Shown: in pieces, positions 43,246-51,203 of the stretch | Layout of the letters: each line of letters begins with the position of its first letter | Numbering within the stretch: position 1 is the first letter of the stretch | Assembly: GCA_013298775.1 (NCBI GenBank) | Contig: JAAFIV010000007.1 | Coordinates: 1 to 64,000, forward strand | Reading direction: 5' to 3' | Source of the DNA: Ignavibacteria bacterium | GTDB lineage: Bacteria > Bacteroidota > Ignavibacteria > Kapaibacteriales > UBA4661 | DNA length: 64,000 nt | Translations under genes and position numbers: made by a program | The notes under the pieces: generated by a model | The model's input: the letters and a program-made list of their open reading frames with translations, nothing else | What the model was told of the DNA's origin: nothing | Databases searched by the model: none

Positions 43246-45639
43246 ATGGCTACTCGCACAACGAAAATACCAAGCAAAATCGAACCCGCACTTTCCAAAG
43301 CAGAAAAAGCGCGGCTTGCCAAAGAACGTCGTGAGCAAGAGTTCATCGGGACGGCAGTCGAAGAACTCGGCACGGTGCCGCCTTCGGCAACGATTGACCT
43401 AAAAAGTCCGTCGTTATACATCAACCGAGAATTGAGTTGGATAGAATTTAACTCGCGTGTGCTGGAAGAGGCTGAAGACCGCACCAATCCTCTCTTGGAG
43501 CGATTAAAATTTCTCGCAATATTTAGCTCGAATCTGGATGAATTTTTCATGGTACGCGTTGCAGGTTTGATGGAGCAGTTGGACGCTGGCGCGGTGAGCC
43601 TTGCGCTGGATGCTATTTCGGTGCAAGAGCAGTTACATTCTATTCGGGAACGCTTGCTGCCGCTTATCGAAAAGCAAGCTGCATTGCTGCACGATGTTTT
43701 GGAGGATTTAGCAAAGCACGACGTGGTGATTCACGAATACGATAAGCTCCAAGCTCGCGATAAATCCTACTTGGAAGATTATTTCGCCCAAGCCGTGTTT
43801 CCGCTTCTTACGCCGCTTGCGATTGATTCTGGGCATCCTTTTCCGCAAGTGCTGAACCGTAGTTTGAACCTTCTGTTCCTCATCAGCAACGACGACGACC
43901 CCGATGAACGCCGAGCAGCAGTATTGCAGCTCCCGCAAGTATTGTCGCGCTTTGTACCGCTTCCGCGTAAGTCAGGTTTTCATTACGTGTTGATGGAAGA
44001 AGTTATTCAAGCGCATTCTGGCGCACTTTTCCCGGGATTGCGCGTGCTAGAATCCTACACGTTCCGCGTTTCCCGCGATGCTGATATTGAAATTGCCGAA
44101 GATGAAGCGAGCGACCTCCTGACGGAAATGGAAGAGCAAGTTCGCCGCCGCAGATGGGGCGCAGCCGTGCGTTTGGAGATAGACGAGCGTGCGCCAGAGC
44201 CAATCCGCGAGTTTTTGACAACACTGCTCGACCTCACGAAAGATGAAGTCTATGCCGTGCGCGGACCGCGTAATATCACGGACTTTATGCAACTCACCAG
44301 CTTGGATATTCGGCAGTTACGCTATTCTTCCTACAATACGCGTGTTCTGCCCAGATTTAGTGCGGAAATTACGAATCCGAACGCCCTTTTTGCTGCTATT
44401 CGGCAACAGGATATTTTGGTGCATCACCCGTTTGATTCCTTTTCAAATCACGTCGTGAAATTTGCCGCCGCCGCCGCGAATGACCCTGCGGTTTTGGCGA
44501 TAAAAATCACGTTGTACCGCGCAGGGCGCAAATCACCAGTGGTGGACGCGCTCGTGCGAGCGGCTCAAAACGGTAAGCAAGTAACAGCATTTGTGGAATT
44601 AAAAGCCCGCTTCGATGAGGAAAACAATATCCTTTGGGCGCGTGAGCTGGAAAAAGCTGGTGTCCACGTGGTGTATGGCTTGGTTGGCTTGAAAACGCAT
44701 GCAAAAATAATGATGGTTGTGCGCCGCGATGAGGATAAAATCCGCACCTACGCGCACCTTTCGACGGGCAATTACAACCAAGTAACGGCGCGAATTTACA
44801 CTGATATTGGCTATTTTACTGCCCGCGAGGACTTTTGCAATGATGCAATTAATCTTTTCAACTTCCTGACAGGATATTCGCAGTGCAAAAACTGGAAGCA
44901 ATTTGCTATCGCGCCACTGACCTTGCAAGGGCGACTTCTGGAATTGATTGAGCGAGAAATTTCGCTCCATACACCCGAAAACCCAGGTGAAATCATCGTC
45001 AAGTTGAACGCATTGGTGGATGAAAAAATTATACGCGCCCTGTACCGCGCTTCGCAAAAAGGTGTTGTTGTGAAAATGCTTGTTCGCGGAATGTGCTGTC
45101 TGCGTCCGGGTGTGCGGGGTGTGAGCGAGAATATTGAGGTGCGTAGTATTGTCGGGCGATTTCTCGAACACAGCCGCATTGTGTATTTTCGCAATGGCGG
45201 TGAGGAAGAAATTTTCCTCTCCAGTGCAGACTGGATGCCGCGTAATCTCTATCGCCGCGTCGAGATAATGTTTCCGGTGGCAGAAGCATCGGCAAAGACG
45301 CAAATAAAGCACTTTCTGAATGTGTATTGGAGCGATACCGCCAAGGCGCGTGTTCTCCAAAGTGACGGCTCGTACAGGCGTTTAAGCGAGATTTTAAGCG
45401 ATACACACGCAGAAGATTCTTCTTCGAGAAATGGTAATGGTAGCGGTAATGGTAGCGGTAATGGAAAAGATTCAGCCGCACGTGCAGGCAGTAAGCCATT
45501 TTCAGCGCAGCAGCACTTTTTGAATGAAATGAAACTTGCCTCGAAGGGCGCAGCTACGGGCGGCGCGACGATTGACGACATTCAAGCACTCATTTTTTCA
45601 ACCAATCTCTTTGTGAACGACCATGCCGCACATTCTTAA
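43246..45639 (+). CDS. ppk1: polyphosphate kinase 1
   Basis: This 797-residue enzyme makes long-chain polyphosphate from ATP, reversibly. After a charged 50-residue N-terminal extension comes the PPK1 N domain (YINRELSWIEFNSRVLEEA, SNLDEFFMVRVAGL), the head domain and the two catalytic domains. LYRAGRKSPVVDALVRAAQN, VELKARFDEENNILWARELE and VYGLVGLKTHAKIMMVVRR contain the phosphorylated-histidine site; the FLEHSRIVYF segment holds the second conserved His. A Gly-Asn-Ser repeat (GNGSGNGSGNG) near the C-terminus is unusual and comes from a 12-bp DNA repeat. The last 17 bp overlap the start of the gamma carbonic anhydrase gene, so translation is likely coupled. Confidence 0.96.
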   Translation: MATRTTKIPSKIEPALSKAEKARLAKERREQEFIGTAVEELGTVPPSATIDLKSPSLYINRELSWIEFNSRVLEEAEDRTNPLLERLKFLAIFSSNLDEFFMVRVAGLMEQLDAGAVSLALDAISVQEQLHSIRERLLPLIEKQAALLHDVLEDLAKHDVVIHEYDKLQARDKSYLEDYFAQAVFPLLTPLAIDSGHPFPQVLNRSLNLLFLISNDDDPDERRAAVLQLPQVLSRFVPLPRKSGFHYVLMEEVIQAHSGALFPGLRVLESYTFRVSRDADIEIAEDEASDLLTEMEEQVRRRRWGAAVRLEIDERAPEPIREFLTTLLDLTKDEVYAVRGPRNITDFMQLTSLDIRQLRYSSYNTRVLPRFSAEITNPNALFAAIRQQDILVHHPFDSFSNHVVKFAAAAANDPAVLAIKITLYRAGRKSPVVDALVRAAQNGKQVTAFVELKARFDEENNILWARELEKAGVHVVYGLVGLKTHAKIMMVVRRDEDKIRTYAHLSTGNYNQVTARIYTDIGYFTAREDFCNDAINLFNFLTGYSQCKNWKQFAIAPLTLQGRLLELIEREISLHTPENPGEIIVKLNALVDEKIIRALYRASQKGVVVKMLVRGMCCLRPGVRGVSENIEVRSIVGRFLEHSRIVYFRNGGEEEIFLSSADWMPRNLYRRVEIMFPVAEASAKTQIKHFLNVYWSDTAKARVLQSDGSYRRLSEILSDTHAEDSSSRNGNGSGNGSGNGKDSAARAGSKPFSAQQHFLNEMKLASKGAATGGATIDDIQALIFSTNLFVNDHAAHS

Positions 45640-46165
45640 TCCCGCACTTGTAACGCTCTTGCCCTACAAAGGCATCGCACCGCGTATTCACGACAGCGTA
45701 ACGCTTTTTGATGGTGTCCGCATCACAGGCGATGTGGAAATTGGTGAAGAGTGTACGGTGTGGTTCAATACGGTTATTCGCGGCGATGTGAATGCAATTC
45801 GGATTGGCAAGCGCACCAATATTCAGGATTTGTCCATGCTCCACGTTACGCATGAACGCTATGCTTTGACGATAGGCAATGATGTAACGCTTGGGCATGC
45901 GGTCATGGTGCATGGTTGTACGATTCACGATTTCGCGCTTATCGGCATGGGCGCACGGGTACTGGATGGAGCAGTGGTTAATAGCAATTCAATCGTGGCA
46001 GCAGGAGCAGTGGTGCGTGAACGCTTTATTGTGCCAGAGGGAACGCTGGTGGCAGGAACACCCGCAAAAATTATCCGCGATCTCAGCGAAAGCGATTTAG
46101 CAATGATACAAGCAATTCCTCCGCGTTATGTGGACGTTGCGGCGGAATATCGAAAGAAAGGATGA
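45623..46165 (+). CDS. gamma-class carbonic anhydrase family protein
   Basis: This 180-residue left-handed beta-helix protein has hexapeptide repeats: VRITGDVEIGEECTVWFN, VIRGDVNAIRIGKRTNIQDL, MLHVTH, IGNDVTLGHAVMVHGCTI and GMGARVLDGAVV. The three histidines in MLHVTH and GHAVMVHGC match the zinc ligands of the family. Some members hydrate carbon dioxide; many (PaaY, YrdA, CaiE-like) have other or unknown activities, so catalysis is not proved. It starts inside the end of ppk1. Its stop TGA lies in the left arm of the palindrome that separates it from the convergent gene. Confidence 0.9.
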   Translation: MPHILNPALVTLLPYKGIAPRIHDSVTLFDGVRITGDVEIGEECTVWFNTVIRGDVNAIRIGKRTNIQDLSMLHVTHERYALTIGNDVTLGHAVMVHGCTIHDFALIGMGARVLDGAVVNSNSIVAAGAVVRERFIVPEGTLVAGTPAKIIRDLSESDLAMIQAIPPRYVDVAAEYRKKG

Positions 46166-46284
46166 AATCTGAAGGTTGAGGGATGAAATCTCAGGGATGA
46201 AATCTCAGGGATGAGATGTCGGGGATGAAATGCGAGGTTTGAAGAGCTTCCGCCCTCAGCCCTCATATTTCATCCTTTTCTTTA
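46152..46284. repeat. Palindrome G1 between convergent stop codons, with 14-bp tandem units
   Basis: AAAGGATGAAAT at the left pairs with ATTTCATCCTTTT at the right, and CCTCAGCCCTCAT completes the stem. Between them GGATGAAATCTCAG and variants are tandemly repeated (46176-46216). The arms contain the stop of the carbonic anhydrase gene and touch that of the convergent gene, so the structure could serve as a two-way terminator. A relative (G2) lies at 61936-62041. Confidence 0.8.
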
Positions 46285-46698
46285 GTTGAGCCAGAACATC
46301 GCATCAACGCTTACGCCGTCGGTCATCCAGCAATCGCGGTAGCGAGCTTCGCGTTGAAGGGAAAGCGTGAAGGTATAGATAACCGTTTGGCTTTCTTCGC
46401 CAATCACCATAACGCGCTGTTGGGCAACGGTGCCAGCAAGTATCACGGGTTCGTACAATGCGCTTTTGTGATTCAGCATCACACCATAAATGGGATTGCG
46501 AACAATTTGCTTAAAGCGCGAGAGCGGACCTGTATAAACCTTGTTCCCAGGGGAAGCAAAGTTAAACGCCGTTGCGATGCCTTCGTCGTTTGATTTGTTA
46601 TTATCACGCAACGCATCAAGCTGGATGCGGATAACTTCATCAGGGGCGAGTTCTGGACGCGGTTGCGGGAGCGTATTGTGTTCTTGATGAGAGTGCAT
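46282..46698 (-). CDS. DUF4864-like protein
   Basis: This 138-residue protein has no signal peptide. The pattern IRIQLDALRDNNKSNDEGIA, then TAFNFASPGNKVYTGPLSRF and a QIVRNPIYGVMLNHKSALYE segment resembles DUF4864 proteins, small alpha+beta domains of the NTF2-like type. Function unknown. It converges with the carbonic anhydrase gene and is followed upstream by a 14-bp tandem array. No other family fits as well, but the match was judged by eye. Confidence 0.65.
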   Translation of the reverse strand: MHSHQEHNTLPQPRPELAPDEVIRIQLDALRDNNKSNDEGIATAFNFASPGNKVYTGPLSRFKQIVRNPIYGVMLNHKSALYEPVILAGTVAQQRVMVIGEESQTVIYTFTLSLQREARYRDCWMTDGVSVDAMFWLN

Positions 46699-46812
46699 AG
46701 AAGTACGATAAATGCTGGGGTTTGAAGGAATTACAATACAATAAAGAGGGCTTTACATGAATAGCACACAAACTTAGGGAATTTTTTTGATATAGAAAAC
46801 AACGACATGCTG

Positions 46813-46910
46813 TTCTTGGTGAAAAGTTCTTGATGAAAAGTTCTTGATGAACAGTTCTTGATGAACAGTTCTTGATGAAAAGTTTTTGATGAAAAGTTTT
46901 TGACGTAAAA
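46813..46910. repeat. tandem array, 14 bp x 7
   Basis: TTCTTGATGAAAAG and close variants are repeated seven times in the gap between the DUF4864-like gene and the hybrid kinase gene. The unit is not a multiple of three, so the frames through it are artefacts. Confidence 0.95.
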
Positions 46911-46930
46911 ATCAACCCACACTGCACTTC

Positions 46931-48379
46931 TCAATTATTCACAGTTGTTTTCTTTCCTGTTTTCTTTTCGCCCGCTTGTTCGCTGTATGCAAGGGGCAAC
47001 AGCACGCTAATACTCGTGCCTTTTGCCGGCTCGCTCTGAATCGTGAGTTGTCCTTTGAACAAATCAACGATGCGAGCAATGATGGAGAAGCCAAGCCCAA
47101 CGCCCTGTTGCTCATATAAATCACGGTCGAACTGCGTAAATGCTCCGATAGCGCGTATTTGCGAGGGACTCATGCCACGCCCTTCATCGCGCACCGTGAT
47201 TTTACACATTCCTTGTTCACCCTGCGCCACACCAACGGTAATCGGCGTGCCAGATTCCGAAAACTTCATGGAATTATCCATAAGCTCGGTAATAAGATTT
47301 GTCAGGTACGAAGCCGTAATCGCGACGTTGATGTTCTCGCGTGAGATGTTCAGTTCGATATCTTTCATGCGCATCTGTTTTTGTGCGGCATCCAGCACCA
47401 TATCCGCAATCATATCGCCAACATTCTCGACCGATTTTTTTCCTAATTGTTCGAGCGATTCTTCATCATCGGCAAGGGTTTCGAGTTTAGCAAAAAGCAG
47501 AATTTTTTCCAGTAACCGATTCAAATTATTCGTTGAACCATGCACCATTTTGAGCAATTCCAGAATTTCTGGTTTGCTTAATTGCTCAAAAGAATCAATG
47601 ATATATTTTGTGCCGCCGATAATGGTTGAAAGCGGCGTGCGGAATTCATGCGGCAAAACCCGCACAAAACCTGAGCGAATTTTTTGCAACACTGAATCCA
47701 TCTGGCGTTGCACGAGTGCGCTTTTGTGCAAACGAGCATTGACGGCGTGCATGAGTTCTTTAATTTGAATGGGCTTCGTTAAATAGTCGTCCGCACCAAG
47801 ATTCATGCCGTGTCGTACCTCGCTCATATCGCTTTTCGAGGAAATAAACAGCAAGGGAATATGCGTGGTGTGGAGGTCGGCGCGAATCTCCCGTAATACA
47901 TCATAACCACTCAGTCCGGGCATAACGATATCAGAAACAATGAGGTCTGGAACATGTTCTTTCGCCATTGACAAGCCCTCTGTGCCATCTCCTGCGCCTA
48001 GCACAATGTAGCCTTCTTTGCGCAAATGTCGCTCAATAAGCTGACGCATTTGCGAGTGGTCTTCGATAATCAAAATTTTCTTTTGTGGAATAGCTTCTAC
48101 GCCGCGTTCTTCCGTGCGTTCCTTGATTTCCGCTTTGGGCGGGGTGAACTGCTCGTCGTCTTCGGGCGCGTAGCGGTCGCCTTCGCCCGTGATGATATAG
48201 TGATAATTAAAACCATAACATTTTTCAAACAACAAGCGGTAATCAACCGTATTGCGGTATTTCCAATTCGACAGTGCAGACGGTGTAATGCCAAAGAACT
48301 CAGATAATTCCGCGTCGGTGGCAATATCGTACAAGTCTTTCACTCGTTGAAGTATTTCGCGGGCTGGGGAATGTTTCAT
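46931..48379 (-). CDS. hybrid: CI-like HTH, receiver, histidine kinase
   Basis: This 482-residue soluble protein has three parts. Residues 5-70 are a phage CI-repressor-like helix-turn-helix (ILQRVKDLYDIATDAELSEF, GITPSALSNWKYRNTVDYRL, FNYHYIITGEG). Residues 100-220 are a receiver domain with KKILIIEDHSQMRQLIERHL, the phosphoacceptor Asp in LIVSDIVMPGLSGYD and the Lys in DDYLTKPIQ. Residues 240-470 are a kinase core with H-box LPHEFRTPLSTIIGG, ELMDNSMKFSESG, DEGRGMS and QGVGLGFSIIARIV. Receiver-kinase fusions are common; a DNA-binding head on one is not. The start MKHSPAREIL was chosen because it directly precedes the helix-turn-helix; the open frame extends upstream without homology. A good promoter lies 150 bp upstream. 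Confidence 0.9.
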   Translation of the reverse strand: MKHSPAREILQRVKDLYDIATDAELSEFFGITPSALSNWKYRNTVDYRLLFEKCYGFNYHYIITGEGDRYAPEDDEQFTPPKAEIKERTEERGVEAIPQKKILIIEDHSQMRQLIERHLRKEGYIVLGAGDGTEGLSMAKEHVPDLIVSDIVMPGLSGYDVLREIRADLHTTHIPLLFISSKSDMSEVRHGMNLGADDYLTKPIQIKELMHAVNARLHKSALVQRQMDSVLQKIRSGFVRVLPHEFRTPLSTIIGGTKYIIDSFEQLSKPEILELLKMVHGSTNNLNRLLEKILLFAKLETLADDEESLEQLGKKSVENVGDMIADMVLDAAQKQMRMKDIELNISRENINVAITASYLTNLITELMDNSMKFSESGTPITVGVAQGEQGMCKITVRDEGRGMSPSQIRAIGAFTQFDRDLYEQQGVGLGFSIIARIVDLFKGQLTIQSEPAKGTSISVLLPLAYSEQAGEKKTGKKTTVNN

Positions 48380-48529
48380 GGCAAAAGCAAAAAAGGGAAA
48401 AGAAAGCGTGTACAAAAAGGAACGTAGAGCGTAGTAAAGTAGGGCGGTGTGATGAGGTGAATGGTGAAATCTACCGTACAAGTACAAGGCGAGCCAGATA
48501 TAGTGGTTATCGTGGTGGCTCTTACGGCA

Positions 48530-48560
48530 CAAAAATACTGTTCTTTTTGGCTTCTTGCAA
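48530..48560 (-). promoter_or_regulatory. putative promoter for the hybrid kinase gene
   Basis: On the minus strand TTG (48558-48560), a 20-bp spacer and TATTTTTG (48530-48537), an exact TAnnTTTG box. The leader would be about 145 bases. Confidence 0.5.
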
Positions 48561-48635
48561 GGTTTTTCGCATGAAAATTGCACAAAATGTGAAGTTCTTT
48601 TCGATATGTGAAGATTACTTTGAGGATGAACCTTG

Positions 48636-49031
48636 TTGAAGTTTAGATAAAATTGCCCGTTCTCGCCCTCATCCCCCGCCTTCTCCCAGAGGGAGAAGGA
48701 GCTAAGACAAAGGAAATCAAACGCTTCTGAAGCCCTCTCCCTCTGGGAGCTAATAAGGGTAGGTATTCCAGAAGGCGCGTAAAAACTGATGTTCTGTGTG
48801 AGGGTCTCAATTCTTATTGAGGCTCTCACTTTCTTCACAGAGAAGAAGAAGTGAGAGCCTCACACCTGGTGTAAAATCTTAGTCGTGTATTTTCGATGTG
48901 TTGTCATAAACACGAGATTTTATGAGCCTTCCAGCAATGCCTACCCTTATCAGCCCTCTGGGAGAGGTTGGGTGAGGGCAAACGCAGAAGCAAGATTTTA
49001 TGCGGTTTGCAGAATTTTATCTCAACTTCAA
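48636..49031. repeat. Palindromic element B5, triple nested
   Basis: Outer arms TTGAAGTTTAGATAAAATT (48636-48654) and its near-complement (49013-49031) enclose CTCTCCC repeats. The second hairpin is split by a palindrome with arms TAAGGGTAGGTATTCCAGAA (from 48754) and its near-complement (48926-48949). CCCTCTGGGAG is found on both sides of that insert (48739-48749 and 48954-48964). Within the insert lies a third, D-family palindrome at 48796-48865 (GTGTGAGGGTCTCAA ... GTGAGAGCCTCACAC). Confidence 0.92.
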
Positions 49032-49051
49032 ACCTTGAGGATGATATACTT

Positions 49052-49190
49052 ATTCCCTTTCGGGTGAAAGATTGGAATGCCTCGCCCAAGCGGTTTCTTG
49101 ACCGTCCGGTGAGTGATAACCGCAAGAGTCTGCCGGACGGTCAAGAAACCGCTTGGGCGAAAGCAACGGTTGTATCTCCCGAAAGGGAAT
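49052..49190. repeat. Palindromic element F (perfect 28-bp inner arms)
   Basis: Outer arms ATTCCCTTTCGGG (49052-49064) and its perfect complement (49178-49190). Inner arms 49082-49109 and 49133-49160 are perfect over 28 bp (TCGCCCAAGCGGTTTC at the left end). The small loop has AGTGATAACCGCAAGAG. It begins about twenty bases after element B5. Confidence 0.93.
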
Positions 49191-49323
49191 AAAATTTCAT
49201 TGGCATTCTTTATTTTTTATGTTGCCAGTGCTTTATTGGCGTTGTAAGTTTGCGCTGTTCATTTGTGCTGTTCAATACAGTATTTTTTGATGATAATTTC
49301 ACCATTTTTGACGTTCTACGCTC

Positions 49324-51072
49324 ATGCAAGAATTTTTCATGGGATTTATTCCCGCCCAACTCCGCACCGACCCCGACACGCTTCGCCGCGCCCGTACTAT
49401 CGTGGCGACGTGCTTTTTTTCGTCCTTGAATGGGTTTGCGTATATGTGCCAGTATATCTTTATTATCCAGAACCCTCTCGGTGCATTCACTCTTTTTCTT
49501 GCAACGGCGTTATTACTTGCCTTGCCATTTATTCTGCGCTCCACAGGCAAATTAGATTTTGTCGCGCACTGTCTTGTTGCGAGCTATCTTTTTACAACAA
49601 CGGTGCTCGTGTACTTCGAGGGCGGACACGACACGCTGACCCGTGCGTGGATTGCGATTGTACCACTGCTCGCAACCATGTTTACAGGGCTGCGCGGTGG
49701 TACAAAATGGCTTTTTGCGACGCTTGGCATCTTGACGATATTTTTTGTCCTCAAACTTGCAGGAATTGAACTACCTAAAATACAAATGTCGCAGCAACAG
49801 CAAAACATTCAAGGCTTTATAGGTATGGCGGGTATTGCTATTTTGGTAAATGTATTGGCACAAATCTATGAGCGCGGTAAGGATTCTGCATTGCAGGAAT
49901 TGGACACGGTACAAAAAGAGTCAGAACACCGCGCTGAAGAGGATTACCACCGTTTGGAATTGCTCAAATCTGAAAACGAACACCGCGCCGCAGAAAACCT
50001 TGCCAAAACCGAGCAACAAAAACAATATCTCGCCACCAACGTCGAAACCGCGCTCCACGCCATTGACCGCATTGCCGAGGGAGACTTGCGCGTGCGCTTA
50101 CATTCCGACAACAACGACGATATTGCGCGGCTGTTTCACGGCTTAACCCAAAGCGTTCAAAATATCAGCGCAATGATTTCACAAGTCGTCTATGCCGTGA
50201 ATAGCACTGCTGACGCGGTTTCCCAGATTTCTGGTGCGACCGAAGAACTCTCGTCTGGCGCACGCGAACAAAATGGACAAGTAATGCAACTCGCAGGAGC
50301 CGTCGAAGAAATGTCGCGCTCCATTGCCGACAACACGCAGCAAATCTCGGTTGCAGCCTATGAAGCCTCGCAAGCAAACGACGACGCGTACCAAAGCGAA
50401 CAAGTCATGCGTGGCATGATTTCCAACGTACAAAATCTTGGCGGCGTGGTACTTTCAACAGCAGAGAAAATCACGCGTTTGGGGCTGTCGAGCGAGAAAA
50501 TTGGGGAAATTGTTTCGGTGATTGATGAAATTGCCGACCAAACAAACCTCCTCGCCCTGAACGCCGCTATTGAAGCCGCTCGCGCAGGTGAGTCGGGACG
50601 TGGTTTTGCCGTCGTTGCCGATGAAGTGCGTAAACTCGCCGAGCGCACACAAAAAGCGACGAAAGAAATTTCGCAAATGATTAAAACCATTCAAAACGAG
50701 ATGACCGAAGCTGTGCGCGGCATGAACGAAGGCACAACGCTCGTGCAGCAAGGAGAAAAGCTCGTCGGGCAGACCACGCAAGCTCTGGAGCAAATTATCA
50801 ATCGCACAAGCAAGGTTTCGGATTTGATGTCGCAAGTAGCTTCGGCAAGCGATATGCAAGCCACCACCAGCAACGACATGGCGCAAAACATGGAAACGAT
50901 GTCCGCAGTCGTAGAGCAAGCCACGCAGGGCGTTCAGAACATTGCCCAAAGCATCGAACAGCTCTTGCGCCAAACCGATGACCTTCGCACTACCGCAAAT
51001 CAATTTGTATTGAGCGATGATGCCCAGCAAACATCATTGCCCGGGGCTGGTCGCAAGCAATTACGACGCTAA
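49324..51072 (+). CDS. methyl-accepting chemotaxis protein
   Basis: This 582-residue chemoreceptor has about six N-terminal membrane helices (25-185) with almost no periplasmic loop, so it should sense inside or through the membrane. A coiled coil with [20 protein letters not shown] follows, then a HAMP-like stretch ([20 protein letters not shown]) and the signalling domain. The hairpin tip is [20 protein letters not shown] followed by [20 protein letters not shown], as in all MCPs. It must relay to CheA/CheW, not encoded here. The membrane part resembles that of the orphan kinase at 11877, hinting at a shared sensor type. A chemoreceptor implies some form of directed motility. Confidence 0.95.
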   Translation: MQEFFMGFIPAQLRTDPDTLRRARTIVATCFFSSLNGFAYMCQYIFIIQNPLGAFTLFLATALLLALPFILRSTGKLDFVAHCLVASYLFTTTVLVYFEGGHDTLTRAWIAIVPLLATMFTGLRGGTKWLFATLGILTIFFVLKLAGIELPKIQMSQQQQNIQGFIGMAGIAILVNVLAQIYERGKDSALQELDTVQKESEHRAEEDYHRLELLKSENEHRAAENLAKTEQQKQYLATNVETALHAIDRIAEGDLRVRLHSDNNDDIARLFHGLTQSVQNISAMISQVVYAVNSTADAVSQISGATEELSSGAREQNGQVMQLAGAVEEMSRSIADNTQQISVAAYEASQANDDAYQSEQVMRGMISNVQNLGGVVLSTAEKITRLGLSSEKIGEIVSVIDEIADQTNLLALNAAIEAARAGESGRGFAVVADEVRKLAERTQKATKEISQMIKTIQNEMTEAVRGMNEGTTLVQQGEKLVGQTTQALEQIINRTSKVSDLMSQVASASDMQATTSNDMAQNMETMSAVVEQATQGVQNIAQSIEQLLRQTDDLRTTANQFVLSDDAQQTSLPGAGRKQLRR

Positions 51073-51100
51073 AAATAAAGGATGAAACGCGAGAGATACG

Positions 51101-51156
51101 GTGTGAGAAATAAAGTGTAAGAAATAAAGTGTAAGAAATAAAGTGTGAGAGATGAG
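51101..51156. repeat. tandem array, 14 bp x 4
   Basis: GTGTAAGAAATAAA and variants occur four times in the convergent gap between the chemoreceptor and OmpA-family genes. Confidence 0.92.
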
Positions 51157-51203
51157 GACTAAAATTCGGTGTGCCAGCACTATTTGCGAACGCCAATTGG
51201 TGG

